A stretch of DNA of 64,000 bases from Nostocales cyanobacterium LEGE 11386 (lineage in GTDB: Bacteria > Cyanobacteriota > Cyanobacteriia > Cyanobacteriales > Nostocaceae), in contig JADEXK010000008.1 in NCBI GenBank assembly GCA_015207155.1, positions 1 to 64,000 on the forward strand, written 5' to 3'. The translations under genes and the position numbers were made by a program. Numbering within the stretch: position 1 is the first letter of the stretch; every line of letters starts with the position of its first letter. Of this stretch, positions 16,769 through 26,558 are shown piece by piece. The notes beneath the pieces are model-generated. The model had not been told where the DNA came from. It did no database searches and saw only the letters and a program-made list of their open reading frames with translations.

Positions 16769-18169
16769 ATGGCAACTTTTCCAGACTTGGACAGCATAGA
16801 GAAACAAGAACTAAACCTCTCTGCGGCTGATTACAGCCTGCTAACAGACCTTTACCAGTTGACAATGGCAGCTTGTTATACAGGTGAAGGTGTAGAACAA
16901 CGACGGGCTAGCTTTGAATTATTTGTCAGGAGGTTGCCAGAGAATTTTGGCTATTTAATAGCTATGGGGCTGGCGCAGGTACTGGATTATTTAGCAAAAT
17001 TTCGCTTTAGTTCCTCTCATATAGCGGCTTTACAGGCGACGGGAATTTTTGCTCATGCAAGCGAAAGCTTTTGGTCGTTGTTAAAAGATGGCTGTTTTAC
17101 TGGTGATGTTTGGGCAGTACCGGAAGGAACAGCTGTATTTGCCAACGAGCCATTGTTACGGGTGGAAGCACCGCTTTGGCAAGCACAGTTAGTAGAAACT
17201 TACTTACTAAATACGATTAATTACCAAACTTTAATTGCCACAAGGGCTGCACGCCTCCGCGATGTTGCGGGGGAGCAAGCAACACTTTTAGAATTTGGTA
17301 CAAGACGAGCATTTAGTCCCCAAGCTGCTTTGTGGGCGGCGCGAGCCGGTTTGGCTGGTGGCTTGGATTCTACCTCAAATGTGTTAGCAGCGTTACAACT
17401 GGGTCAACAGCCAAGTGGTACGATGGCTCACGCTTTAGTTATGGCACTGTCAGCAATGGCAGGCAGTGAAGAGCATGCTTTTACTGCCTTTCATCGATAT
17501 TTTCCGGGTGCGCCATTGTTAATTGATACTTACGATACGATCGCAGCTGCCCAGCAGTTAGCGGCAAAAGTCAATTCTGGAGAAATGGAATTAACTGGGG
17601 TGAGGTTGGATTCTGGAGATTTAATTACTTTGTCCAAACAAGTGCGATCGCTTCTTCCCGGTGTTTCCATTTTCGCTAGTGGTGATTTAGATGAGTGGGA
17701 AATCGCCAGACTCAAGGCTGCGGGTGCGGCAATTGATGGCTATGGATTGGGAACGCGATTAGTTACGGGTCCGCCTGTCAATGGAGTCTATAAACTTGTG
17801 GAAATTGATGGAATTCCTGTGATGAAACAGTCTAGTGGTAAGGTGACTTATCCCGGACGCAAGCAAATTTGGCGTTCACCTACGGTGGGGCGTAAGGTAA
17901 AAGCCGACAACTTGGCATTGGTAGATGAAAGCAATCTCACAGGAAAGCCTTTGTTGGAGTTGGTGGTTAAGGCAGGGGAACGGGTGCAACCAACTGCAAG
18001 TTTACAGGAGATTCGGCAACGGACTGCGGCGGCGGTGGCTAGTTTGCCTCAGGAGATCCGGCGTTTGGATCATCCTGCGACGATGTCGGTGGAAATTTCT
18101 GCTGGGTTACAAAAGTTGACGCAAGAGACTCAGGAACGAACCGCAAAGGACGCAAAGGGTGCGAAGTAA
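16769..18169 (+). CDS. pncB: nicotinate phosphoribosyltransferase
   Basis: The 466-aa cytoplasmic enzyme converts nicotinate and PRPP to nicotinate mononucleotide, the salvage entry to NAD. Visible are YSLLTDLYQLTMAACY near residue 25, LLEFGTRRAFSPQAALWAARA with the conserved GTRR (around 172), DSTSNVLA, and TGVRLDSGDL with the catalytic region. The C-terminal tail ERTAKDAKGAK is encoded by an accgcaaaggacgcaaaggg-type dispersed repeat and looks like an added tail. The next gene, nadD, starts 1 base after the stop, so they are co-transcribed. Confidence 0.96.
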   Translation: MATFPDLDSIEKQELNLSAADYSLLTDLYQLTMAACYTGEGVEQRRASFELFVRRLPENFGYLIAMGLAQVLDYLAKFRFSSSHIAALQATGIFAHASESFWSLLKDGCFTGDVWAVPEGTAVFANEPLLRVEAPLWQAQLVETYLLNTINYQTLIATRAARLRDVAGEQATLLEFGTRRAFSPQAALWAARAGLAGGLDSTSNVLAALQLGQQPSGTMAHALVMALSAMAGSEEHAFTAFHRYFPGAPLLIDTYDTIAAAQQLAAKVNSGEMELTGVRLDSGDLITLSKQVRSLLPGVSIFASGDLDEWEIARLKAAGAAIDGYGLGTRLVTGPPVNGVYKLVEIDGIPVMKQSSGKVTYPGRKQIWRSPTVGRKVKADNLALVDESNLTGKPLLELVVKAGERVQPTASLQEIRQRTAAAVASLPQEIRRLDHPATMSVEISAGLQKLTQETQERTAKDAKGAK

Positions 18170-18170
18170 G

Positions 18171-18773
18171 ATGATGAGAGTTGCTTTGTTTGGTACTAGT
18201 GCTGATCCGCCGACGGCTGGACATCAGAAGATTCTCAGGTGGTTATCTGAGCATTATGATTGGGTGGCAGTTTGGGCGGCTGATAATCCATTTAAGTCCC
18301 ATCAAACGCCTTTGGCACATAGGGCAACTATGCTGCGATTATTGATTACAGATATTGATGCTGCACGGCATAATATTGCTTTGGAACAGGATTTGAGTAG
18401 CTTTAGAACCCTGGAAACAGTGGAAAAGGCGAAATCTCGTTGGGGTGAGGATACTGAGTTTACATTGGTAATTGGTTCTGATTTACTCAATCAATTGCCG
18501 CAGTGGTATCGTGTTGCAGATTTATTACAGCAAGTGCAACTGTTAATTGTGCCACGACCGGGATATGCCATCGATAAGCCTAGCTTGGAGGCGGTGCAAA
18601 ATCTGGGAGGAAAAATTGCGATCGCTAGCTTAACGGGGATAGATGTTTCCTCAACAGCATATCGTGAACATGGAGATACCCAAGCCCTTACTCCCCCTAT
18701 TGTTGCCTATATTCATCAAGAGCATTTGTACAAATGCCAGGACGACACTACAAAAAGATACCAACTCCGCTAA
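18171..18773 (+). CDS. nadD: nicotinate-nucleotide adenylyltransferase
   Basis: The product is about 200 aa and adenylates nicotinate mononucleotide to deamido-NAD. The N-terminal nucleotidyltransferase motif reads ALFGTSADPPTAGHQKIL (with a TAGH version of the HxGH motif), and the C-terminal ISTSSTxxR-type motif reads IDVSSTAYREHG. Two tandem ATG codons (18171, 18174) are possible starts; MRVALFG from the second is the more usual beginning. It is tightly coupled to pncB upstream and overlapped for 40 bases by nrtR downstream. Confidence 0.93.
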   Translation: MMRVALFGTSADPPTAGHQKILRWLSEHYDWVAVWAADNPFKSHQTPLAHRATMLRLLITDIDAARHNIALEQDLSSFRTLETVEKAKSRWGEDTEFTLVIGSDLLNQLPQWYRVADLLQQVQLLIVPRPGYAIDKPSLEAVQNLGGKIAIASLTGIDVSSTAYREHGDTQALTPPIVAYIHQEHLYKCQDDTTKRYQLR

Positions 18774-19504
18774 ATCAACAACCTTGTTTCGACTCCGCTC
18801 AACAACCTTTGGCCGATTTTAAGGTTGGTGTTGATAATGTAATTTTTTCGGTAGATACAGCCCAAAATCGGCTACTAGTTCTCTTAGTCATGCGACAGCA
18901 AGAACCATTTTTAAATTCTTGGAGTCTTCCTGGTACTTTGGTACGTCAAGGAGAGTCTTTAGAAGATGCTGCTTATCGCATCATGGCAGAGAAAATTAGG
19001 GTGAATAATCTCTATTTAGAACAGTTATATACCTTTGGGGGACCCAATCGCGACCCACGGGAAGCTACTGATAGTTATGGTGTGCGTTATCTATCGGTTA
19101 GTTATTTTGCCCTTGTGAGATTTGAAGAGGCAGAATTAATTGCTGATAAAGTCACTGGTATCGCTTGGTATCCAGTCAAACAAGTACCCCAATTAGCTTT
19201 TGACCATAATGAAGTTTTGGCTTATGGACATAGGCGATTACGAAATAAATTAGAATACAGTCCTGTGGCTTTTGAAGTTTTGCCACCAATGTTTACTTTG
19301 AATGATTTGTATCAGTTATACACCACAGTTTTAGGAGAAAATTTTGCCGACTATTCTAATTTTCGAGCGCGTCTCCTCAAATTAGGTTTTTTATGTGATA
19401 CCGGAATTAAAGTATCACGGGGTGCTGGTCGTCCCGCTAGTTTATATAAGTTTGATGCTGAGGCTTTTGCACCCTTCAAAGATAAACCTTTAGTTTTTAT
19501 TTAA
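18734..19504 (+). CDS. nrtR: NrtR-type Nudix-HTH regulator of NAD metabolism
   Basis: This 256-aa protein has an N-terminal Nudix-like domain (DFKVGVDNVIFSVD to about residue 165) and a C-terminal winged helix (LYQLYTTVLGENFADYSNFRARL, then GRPASLYKFD). The Nudix box is degenerate: LVRQGESLEDAAYRIMAEKI lacks the REUxEE catalytic core, as in NrtR repressors that sense ADP-ribose or related nucleotides instead of hydrolysing them. It overlaps nadD by 40 bases within a NAD biosynthesis operon, which matches the known NrtR context. It likely represses pncB-nadD-nrtR via the palindrome before pncB. Confidence 0.88.
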   Translation: MPGRHYKKIPTPLNQQPCFDSAQQPLADFKVGVDNVIFSVDTAQNRLLVLLVMRQQEPFLNSWSLPGTLVRQGESLEDAAYRIMAEKIRVNNLYLEQLYTFGGPNRDPREATDSYGVRYLSVSYFALVRFEEAELIADKVTGIAWYPVKQVPQLAFDHNEVLAYGHRRLRNKLEYSPVAFEVLPPMFTLNDLYQLYTTVLGENFADYSNFRARLLKLGFLCDTGIKVSRGAGRPASLYKFDAEAFAPFKDKPLVFI

Positions 19505-19645
19505 TAGTTAAATTACATATAAAATCAAGCATAAATGAATTATGTAGATAGACCAAGACAAAAATATTATCTCAGATAAAATAGAGATTAACTACGCATT
19601 ACGTTCGCGTTAGCGTGCCGTAGGCTCTACTAAGAATTACGAATC

Positions 19646-21358
19646 ATGAAAATTGCGATCGCTCAACTTAATCCAACAATTGGTGACTTGCCCACAAATG
19701 CTCAAAAAATTCTGGAAGCAGCGCAACAAGCAGTAGCAGCAGGTGCGCGTTTGTTGTTAACACCAGAACTTTCTTTGTGTGGCTATCCCCCAAGGGATTT
19801 ATTACTAAATCCTAGTTTTGTGGTAGCTATGGGCATGACATTGCAACAGCTAGCCAAAGAATTACCGCCAAATCTAGCTGTGTTGGTAGGAACTGTTTCC
19901 CCGAATTTACAAGCATCTACTACTGGCGGTAAAAGTTTATTTAATAGCATCGCTTTGTTAGAAGACGGTAAGGTAAAGCAAGTCTTTCATAAGCGGCTTT
20001 TACCTACTTATGATGTATTTGATGAAAATCGTTATTTTGAACCAGGTCTACAAGCTAATTATTTCACTTTAGATAATATTGATATTGGTGTTACTATTTG
20101 CGAAGATTTATGGAACGATGAGGAATTTTTAGGTAAACGTAGTTATGCAGTAAATCCAATTGCTGACTTAGCTATATTGCGTGTAGATGTAATTGTGAAT
20201 TTGTCTGCGTCACCCTACAGTGTTGGGAAACAGCAATATCGAGAAGCAATGCTCAAGCATAGCGCGGTACGTTTCCAACAACCAATGATTTATGCTAACC
20301 AAGTAGGAGGAAATGACGATTTAATATTTGATGGTCGCAGCTTTGCCTTGAATCGTCAAGGTGAAGTTATGTGTCGCGCCCGTGGTTTTGCAACTGATTT
20401 GGTAATAGTTGAATTGGACGAAACACAGCGAGATTTACAGTTAAGTTCTGTTGCTCCTGTGTATGAGTCAGAAAATGAAGAAATTTGGCAAGCTTTAGTT
20501 TTGGGAGTCCAAGACTATGCCCGCAAATGTCATTTTTCTCAAGTTGTGTTGGGGTTAAGTGGAGGCATTGATTCGGCATTAGTAGCAGCGATCGCAGCTG
20601 CTGCACTGGGTAAAGAAAATGTCCTCGGTGTCCTGATGCCTTCCCCCTACAGTTCGTCACATTCCGTTAGCGATGCTTTGGCATTAGGCGAAAATCTGGG
20701 CATCCAAACCACTATTTTAAAGATAGGGGAATTAATGCAAGGCTTTGATCACACCTTAGCTGACTTGTTTGCTGGTACTGAGTTTGGCATCGCTGAGGAA
20801 AATATCCAGTCGCGAATTCGCGGTAATTTATTGATGGCGATCGCTAATAAATTTGGTTATCTGCTGTTGTCTACTGGCAACAAGTCAGAAATGGCAGTGG
20901 GTTACTGCACCCTCTACGGCGACATGAATGGCGGGTTGGCAGTAATTGCTGATGTTCCTAAAACCCGCGTTTATTCACTTTGTGAATGGTTAAATCGCCA
21001 CAGCGAAATTATTCCCCAAAATATCCTCACCAAAGCACCCAGTGCTGAACTCAAACCCGGTCAAGTCGATCAAGATTCTCTCCCTTCCTACGAAATTTTA
21101 GACGACATCTTGCAACGCCTGATTCACAACCACCAATCAGCAGCACAAATCGTCACCGCAGGTCATGATCCAGTAATTGTAGACCGAGTAATTCACATGG
21201 TGGCGCGTGCTGAATTTAAGCGGCGACAAGCACCCCCCGGATTAAAAATTACTGATCGCGCCTTTGGTACTGGTTGGCGAATGCCAATTGCTAGTAATTG
21301 GGCTGCTATCAAAAATACTTATCAGACTAAAAATATTCCCACACCTACCTTAACGTGA
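19646..21358 (+). CDS. nadE: glutamine-dependent NAD+ synthetase
   Basis: The 570-aa, two-domain enzyme performs the last step, amidation of deamido-NAD. The N-terminal nitrilase-type glutaminase domain shows Glu in LTPELSLCGYPPRD, Lys in FHKRLLPTYDVFDE and the catalytic Cys in GVTICEDLWND. The C-terminal synthetase domain carries the P-loop LGLSGGIDSALVAAIAAA (about residue 305) and STGNKSEMAVGYCTLYGD. It lies 141 bases after nrtR and may have its own promoter; the spacer holds a gcgttagcgtgccgtaggc-type dispersed repeat. The stop codon TGA lies inside the left terminal repeat of a MITE. Confidence 0.97.
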   Translation: MKIAIAQLNPTIGDLPTNAQKILEAAQQAVAAGARLLLTPELSLCGYPPRDLLLNPSFVVAMGMTLQQLAKELPPNLAVLVGTVSPNLQASTTGGKSLFNSIALLEDGKVKQVFHKRLLPTYDVFDENRYFEPGLQANYFTLDNIDIGVTICEDLWNDEEFLGKRSYAVNPIADLAILRVDVIVNLSASPYSVGKQQYREAMLKHSAVRFQQPMIYANQVGGNDDLIFDGRSFALNRQGEVMCRARGFATDLVIVELDETQRDLQLSSVAPVYESENEEIWQALVLGVQDYARKCHFSQVVLGLSGGIDSALVAAIAAAALGKENVLGVLMPSPYSSSHSVSDALALGENLGIQTTILKIGELMQGFDHTLADLFAGTEFGIAEENIQSRIRGNLLMAIANKFGYLLLSTGNKSEMAVGYCTLYGDMNGGLAVIADVPKTRVYSLCEWLNRHSEIIPQNILTKAPSAELKPGQVDQDSLPSYEILDDILQRLIHNHQSAAQIVTAGHDPVIVDRVIHMVARAEFKRRQAPPGLKITDRAFGTGWRMPIASNWAAIKNTYQTKNIPTPTLT

Positions 21359-21553
21359 ATTCGATGAACCTCACCCCAACCCCTCTCCGACACCCAGAGG
21401 GGCAAAATATCCCTGGTTTTGAACTAAAAATCAAGGTTTCAAAGCCTCTAACGCCACTTGCTACAACGCGGGGAACCCGCGCAACACAGTGGCTCCTCCT
21501 CGCAGGGAAGAGGTTTGGAGAGGGGTTTTTGATATTTGTCGAACTCACGTTAA
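21350..21553. mobile_element. MITE-like element with 15-bp terminal repeats, copy A
   Basis: The 204-bp element has near-perfect 15-bp terminal inverted repeats (ttaacgtgaattcga at the left, the complement of ttaacgtgagttcga at the right) and TTAA at each end, suggesting a TTAA target. A diverged inverted copy lies at 34512-34660. Copy A contains an extra palindromic insert around 21449-21502 (arms gcggg/cccgc at its core). It overlaps the end of nadE. The frame inside it is not a gene. Confidence 0.8.
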
Positions 21554-21606
21554 TCTACGCCTACGGCTATAAATATAAATTTTTTTCTTGCCATCTTCCC
21601 TGAAAC

Positions 21607-24243
21607 TTAAAGCGTTATTTGTTCATTTTGGAGGATTTCCGTCGCCTTCTCGGCAGACAGTGGTCTGTAGAACAAAAAACCCTGTACATCCTCGCAGTGA
21701 ATAGATTTCAAAAAATCCAGTTCCTCTTGCTTTTCTACCCCTTCGGCGGTTAGCCTCAACCCCAAACTTCTCGCCAAAGTCACGATCGCCTTGACAATAT
21801 GAGCCACTTTGGCATCCTTTGTCAACTCTTGGATGAAAGACTTGTCAATTTTCAAATTATGAAGTGGTAAAAGTTGTAGGCGCGAGAGTGAAGAATGACC
21901 TGTACCAAAGTCATCAATGGAAAGATGAACACCCATCTGCTCCAAATACTGCAATACGGTTCTAGTAAAATCTAAATCCTCAATGGCGGTAGTTTCCGTA
22001 ATCTCTAATTCTAAACAGTTTGGATTTAACCCTGTCTCTGCTAAAATTTTGGCTACAGTTGCCACCAGTTTAGGTTGGCGGAATTGCTTGGGAGAAAGAT
22101 TAACCGCGATCGTTAGGGGAGGCAATCCCGCGTTTTGCCAAGTTTTATTTTGAGTACAAGCTGTCCGTAATACCCATTCGCCAATAGGGATAATTAATCC
22201 ACTTTCCTCCGCGAGGGGAATGAAGACACTGGGCGCTACTAGTCCCATGTCAGGATGTTGCCAGCGCAACAGGGCCTCCATACCAGTAATTTGTCCCGTA
22301 TTGATGTTGACCCGAGGCTGGTAATAGACTGTTAATTCTTCCCTTTCTAGGGCATAGCGCAAGCTCTTCTCTAAAGTCAGCAGTTCAGGATTTTTGGTAC
22401 ATAGGGTAGTGGTGTAAAACTGGTAATTATTTCTACCCTCATCTTTGGCATAATACAAAGCCGCATCTGCGTGTTGGATTAAAGTTTCGGCATCAGGACT
22501 GTGTTCATCAAGAAGGGCAATGCCGAGACTGGCGCTCACATAAAGTTCGTGTCCATCCAGATAAAAAACATCTTCTAAGGCTTGTAAAATTCTCTGTGCT
22601 ACTTGGGCTACTTCTTCGATATATCTCACGTGGGGCAGTAAAATTGTAAATTCATCACCCCCCCAACGGGCAACAGTATCCCCGCCTCTGAGAGATTCTT
22701 TTAGTCTTTGAGCCACCTCTTGTAACAATCTGTCTCCTAATGTGTGCCCTAGAGTGTCATTGATAATCTTGAAGCGATCCAGGTCAAGAAACATCACAGC
22801 TAAACTGTCTTGGTTGCGAATCGCGTTAGGTAAAGCTTTATCAAGCAGCTCATCAAATAACAGCCGATTAGGTAATCCTGTTAGCAAATCATGAAGAGCT
22901 TGAAAGCGGATTTTTTCCTCCACCTGCTGACGTTGCCGAGCGCCACTGATACTGGCGGCCATCGTCAATAGCGTTGATTCTTCGTGCTTTGACCAATGGC
23001 GCTCTGTTGAACAGTCTGCTAAACCTAAGTAACCCCAAAACTTGTCCTCTAGTCTCAGGGGTACTAAAAGTAGAGATTGTATCCCGTTTTGAGAAAGCAA
23101 TTCTCGCTCATCTGCGGGAAATTCACGGGTAAGTCCGCTAATGGATTGTCCTTGAGCAAGGGCCGTGTGCCAACGTGCTAATTTAGCACACTGATCAGGC
23201 TGATTCTGCCAGTGATGGCGGGAAGGCTCAATATGGGAGCGTGTCCATTCAAACTGGAGGCTAACTGCCATTTCCTCTGTGATTGAATGGGTATGGTTAC
23301 TGAAAAGATAGGCACGATCCACCCTGGCGGCTTCCCCTAGCACAGCGAGTGCTTTGTCAATGCCGATTTCGTAGTTCATTTCTACTAGCAAATAATTGGC
23401 TGCTTCTGCAACTGCCTGAAGCAAGCGATCGCGTTGGTGTAGTTCTTCTTCGACTTGCTTTTGGGCTGTAATGTCTCTAATAATAGAAGTCCTAATTAAA
23501 TCACTTTCAGGAAGACAGTGGACGCATTGTTCAAAATATTCTTGATCAACTTTTACTTCTCGCTCAAAAGGATTGATTTTTCGATTCTTAACTTCATTTA
23601 GTAGTCCTATCAGGATAGGATGCTTATTCCCTACCTTTTTGAGATCGGGAAACTTACGCGCTGCGGCTGGATTGAGATAAGTGATTGTTCCCTGAAAATC
23701 TATCTCGATAATGGGATTGGGAAGCATTTCTGGAAAAGATGCTAGGCGAGCTAGGGCAGCATCACTAGCTCCCTCAAAGTCAGGATCGACAACTAAAGTT
23801 TGAAAAGGATTAGCGGAATTGGCTTGCTCTAACAGAAAATCAGACAAGTCTTCGGCTTCACAAGATTCAGAAAATGCTTTTTCTGAAAGGTTGGAAATAG
23901 CATAATATTTAGCCTGAGCTTGATGATCGCCAAATACAATCACATCTCCATGATTGAGGTTATGAGATAAGCGTTTATTTCCATTTACTAATAAGCCATT
24001 AGTACTGCCTTTTCCTGTAAAGTTGCCATCAATAATCCGAAAGCCATATTGGTCAGTTTCTGGAAGAGTTACCCGCAATAAAATTGCATGTTGTCTGGAT
24101 ACTGATGGTGAACGAAGAACGATGGAGTTTTCACGATGCCGTCCCAGAGAATAAGTAGCCTCGTGTAGGGGGATGGTTCGCGACCCTTGCAAGTCTTGGA
24201 TAACCAACAGGTGGCGTATTTTTTCCCACTCATTTCCTGGCAT
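21607..24243 (-). CDS. FHA-PAS-GAF-GGDEF-EAL cyclic di-GMP signalling protein
   Basis: The 878-aa protein begins with an FHA domain (about residues 12-112; SLGRHRENSIVLRSPSVSRQHA), which binds phosphothreonine. It continues with a PAS domain (about 165-275), a GAF-like domain (about 290-440), a diguanylate cyclase domain with intact WGGDEF (about 560) and an upstream RGGD inhibitory site, and an EAL phosphodiesterase domain with MEALLRW (about 650) and further catalytic ENSP/DDFGTG-type residues (SIDDFGTGHSS). Both catalytic halves look intact, so net activity cannot be predicted. No membrane helix is seen; it is cytoplasmic. A kinase or phosphatase input through FHA is inferred. Confidence 0.95.
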   Translation of the reverse strand: MPGNEWEKIRHLLVIQDLQGSRTIPLHEATYSLGRHRENSIVLRSPSVSRQHAILLRVTLPETDQYGFRIIDGNFTGKGSTNGLLVNGNKRLSHNLNHGDVIVFGDHQAQAKYYAISNLSEKAFSESCEAEDLSDFLLEQANSANPFQTLVVDPDFEGASDAALARLASFPEMLPNPIIEIDFQGTITYLNPAAARKFPDLKKVGNKHPILIGLLNEVKNRKINPFEREVKVDQEYFEQCVHCLPESDLIRTSIIRDITAQKQVEEELHQRDRLLQAVAEAANYLLVEMNYEIGIDKALAVLGEAARVDRAYLFSNHTHSITEEMAVSLQFEWTRSHIEPSRHHWQNQPDQCAKLARWHTALAQGQSISGLTREFPADERELLSQNGIQSLLLVPLRLEDKFWGYLGLADCSTERHWSKHEESTLLTMAASISGARQRQQVEEKIRFQALHDLLTGLPNRLLFDELLDKALPNAIRNQDSLAVMFLDLDRFKIINDTLGHTLGDRLLQEVAQRLKESLRGGDTVARWGGDEFTILLPHVRYIEEVAQVAQRILQALEDVFYLDGHELYVSASLGIALLDEHSPDAETLIQHADAALYYAKDEGRNNYQFYTTTLCTKNPELLTLEKSLRYALEREELTVYYQPRVNINTGQITGMEALLRWQHPDMGLVAPSVFIPLAEESGLIIPIGEWVLRTACTQNKTWQNAGLPPLTIAVNLSPKQFRQPKLVATVAKILAETGLNPNCLELEITETTAIEDLDFTRTVLQYLEQMGVHLSIDDFGTGHSSLSRLQLLPLHNLKIDKSFIQELTKDAKVAHIVKAIVTLARSLGLRLTAEGVEKQEELDFLKSIHCEDVQGFLFYRPLSAEKATEILQNEQITL

Positions 24244-24882
24244 TACTGTTCCTCAAATTTTCATGTCTTGGGAGCTTCTTTTGAAAAACACTGCTCAAAT
24301 CAGTCCTAACCTTTAGTCCCCGTTTCTGGGAAAAGCTTTGGATCGATGAGGAGGTGACCCAGCTATAAACTAAGAACCAGTTGCTTTTCAGTAGGAGTTT
24401 TAGCCTGTTTCTCCACTCAAAAATGAGGTTAGGCAACTGAGTTTTTTCGGTCACGGAATTTCATTTTAATGCTTGCTTAACCAACCAGAATAAAATTAAA
24501 TACGTAAGATTATACATGGTATATTTGCGGAATTTTTGTCCTGATTCAGAGTAACTATAAAGTGCGGCTAACTCTTGATTATTCAGCACAGCAAGATTAT
24601 AATTTCAAAATCATACTTAGTAAAATCACTTAATTAAATATTTTGTTTGTATAAAATAGAATTAATAATAAATATACTACTACAGGTGAACAGTACAGTA
24701 AATTCCTTGCTGGTGACCAATTAGACTTGACAAACATCCTCTCACAGTCAAAACTCAAGAATTACATAAATTAGGGTAGGCAAAAGATGCCCACCCCACA
24801 AGAGATTTAAATCATCTCAACCAAATTAAATGAATTCTAATTCTTCCAAGATGATGTTGAGAAAATTCTGGCAAAAATTTCT
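24244..24882. other. intergenic, no gene seen
   Basis: This region between two leftward genes contains the promoter of the GGDEF-EAL gene. A hairpin gggtaggc/gcccaccc type (24774-24796) lies about 90 bases downstream of speY and may terminate it. A 74-codon leftward frame at the right edge of the GGDEF-EAL gene lacks family features and is rejected. Confidence 0.55.
24774..24796 (-). terminator. hairpin downstream of speY
   Basis: The inverted repeat gggt-a-ggc/gcc-c-accc has a 7-nt loop. It sits 87 bases beyond the speY stop. On the minus strand only a weak T-rich tail follows, so this could equally be a dispersed gggtgggc-type palindrome. Confidence 0.4.
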
Positions 24883-26058
24883 TTAAGGATTATGGGGTAT
24901 GACTCTACCGCAAGGATAAGTGGCCACTTCTTGGGACGCCATGTCAGCTACAGCAGCCGGAACTTGATCAGATGGCTGTTTCTGAGCGGCTAGATAGTCT
25001 GTTTGCAATTTTTTAAACATTGCTTCTCGCCTGTCGTATAACCGCTTTAGAGGACGAGGCTGACATTGGTTGAGAACGTATGCTGTGACTAACGGTAGAG
25101 CAATTGTGCTGTCGGTGTAACAAACAATCGTGCTGGGTAACTCTTCCGGGTCAATTTTACCCCAACTGACGGCTTCCGAGGGGGTTGCTCCTGACAACCC
25201 GCCGGTATCTGGTCGAGCATCGGTAAACTGGACAAAGTAATCATGTCCCCGTTCTTCAAGTCCTAAGACTTCGTGAATCTGCGGTTGGGTTTGTAGTAAA
25301 AAGTTTTTAGGACTACCACCACCAAGAATCACAGCTGCACTTTTCCCTGCTGATTCTCGCGCACAGTAGGCGATCGCTGCTGTCTCGTTTACATCAATTG
25401 ACGGATCTAGGATTAACTGTGAACCTTCCAAAGCTAAAGCCGCTACGTTCATCCCAATAGAACTATCTCCAGGGGAAGATGTGTAAATCGGTACGCCGCA
25501 CTCATAAGCTGTAGCCAATAAACAAGAATGCTTAACTCCCAACTGCTTTTCTACTTCTCGGACATACTTACCTAGCAAATGGTGAAACTCAGCAGTTCCC
25601 ATCCGCTTTTGAAATGGTTCTGCTTGCAAAATTTTACGAATGAAAGCATCGGTCTCTAGTAGCACATCGTAGCCAAAGATAATGTCATAAATGCGGATAG
25701 TACCGTCTTGGCGTAGTTTTACATCATCTAAAAACGGATTACCTGCAAAAAGTTCAAAACCTAAACCGTAGTGCATATCATGATATAGATTGGCACCAGT
25801 GCTGATCATCCAGTCAATAAAACCGTTGCGAATTAAAGGTGCAAGTGCTGAAACTCCAAATCCGGCTGGTGTCATTGCACCGGAAAGGCTAACTCCCACA
25901 GTGACACCATCGGTTAGCACATCACGACTCAGTAATTGACAAATTTCGCGTAACCGTGCTGAGTTGTAAGCAGTGAAGTAATTATCAATCAAATCCACTA
26001 CACCAATATCAGTTGACATCGGTATGGGTGAGATTTTTTGACCTAGTTGTTTTGACAT
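24883..26058 (-). CDS. speY: deoxyhypusine-synthase-like homospermidine synthase
   Basis: The 391-aa protein belongs to the deoxyhypusine synthase family: [18 protein letters not shown] near residue 53, [29 protein letters not shown], and the active-site region [18 protein letters not shown] with the catalytic Lys position. [22 protein letters not shown] follows, as in the family. Bacteria have no eIF5A substrate, and in Anabaena a homologue (SpeY) makes homospermidine needed for diazotrophic growth, which I recall from published work. It is monocistronic with a long AT-rich upstream region. Confidence 0.88.
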   Translation of the reverse strand: MSKQLGQKISPIPMSTDIGVVDLIDNYFTAYNSARLREICQLLSRDVLTDGVTVGVSLSGAMTPAGFGVSALAPLIRNGFIDWMISTGANLYHDMHYGLGFELFAGNPFLDDVKLRQDGTIRIYDIIFGYDVLLETDAFIRKILQAEPFQKRMGTAEFHHLLGKYVREVEKQLGVKHSCLLATAYECGVPIYTSSPGDSSIGMNVAALALEGSQLILDPSIDVNETAAIAYCARESAGKSAAVILGGGSPKNFLLQTQPQIHEVLGLEERGHDYFVQFTDARPDTGGLSGATPSEAVSWGKIDPEELPSTIVCYTDSTIALPLVTAYVLNQCQPRPLKRLYDRREAMFKKLQTDYLAAQKQPSDQVPAAVADMASQEVATYPCGRVIPHNP

Positions 26059-26558
26059 GGTGGCACTCCCGTATAGTAAACACGAATCTAATGTTATCTA
26101 GGTTTCAGCAAATTCTGACATGATCTCTAGGAATTAATCTTAGATACATTATTGACCACAACCAAGAATCACCTGTTCACAGAAATTATACTCATGTGAC
26201 AGCTAATTACCTTAACTGATTAATTTATTAAGATACTCTTTTTTAAAGACTCCTGATTTGTTGAATAAGTCGGGGTTTGAGCATCTTGTTTATATAAAAT
26301 TCAATTATTTATGATTTATCTAAAAAAAGTAACTTTTACAACTCAAAAAAGATTGTTTTTTTGTAAAAATATTATGTAAATTCAATAATTAAAATTAGTT
26401 AATTTTGAGTAAATTGAAAATATTTATATGAATTACAGTACTACCTTGATGGCAAATAAACTCATGAGTTGAGCTAGAAAATAGCAATATGTACCAGTGA
26501 TATTTAATTAGCATCAGAGAATTTTATTGATTGCAGCAGTTATTTTTAGGCAAGGTTG
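26059..26558. other. intergenic, divergent speY/cobO promoters
   Basis: A 500-base, very AT-rich spacer between two divergent genes. No credible frame, RNA gene or repeat was seen. Confidence 0.5.

Noticed and set aside
21355..21603. 82-codon frame after nadE
   Set aside because: It is the translation of the MITE copy A, not a gene.
24230..24454. 74-codon leftward frame upstream of the GGDEF-EAL gene
   Set aside because: It overlaps the true gene's start, has no family likeness and no ribosome site.
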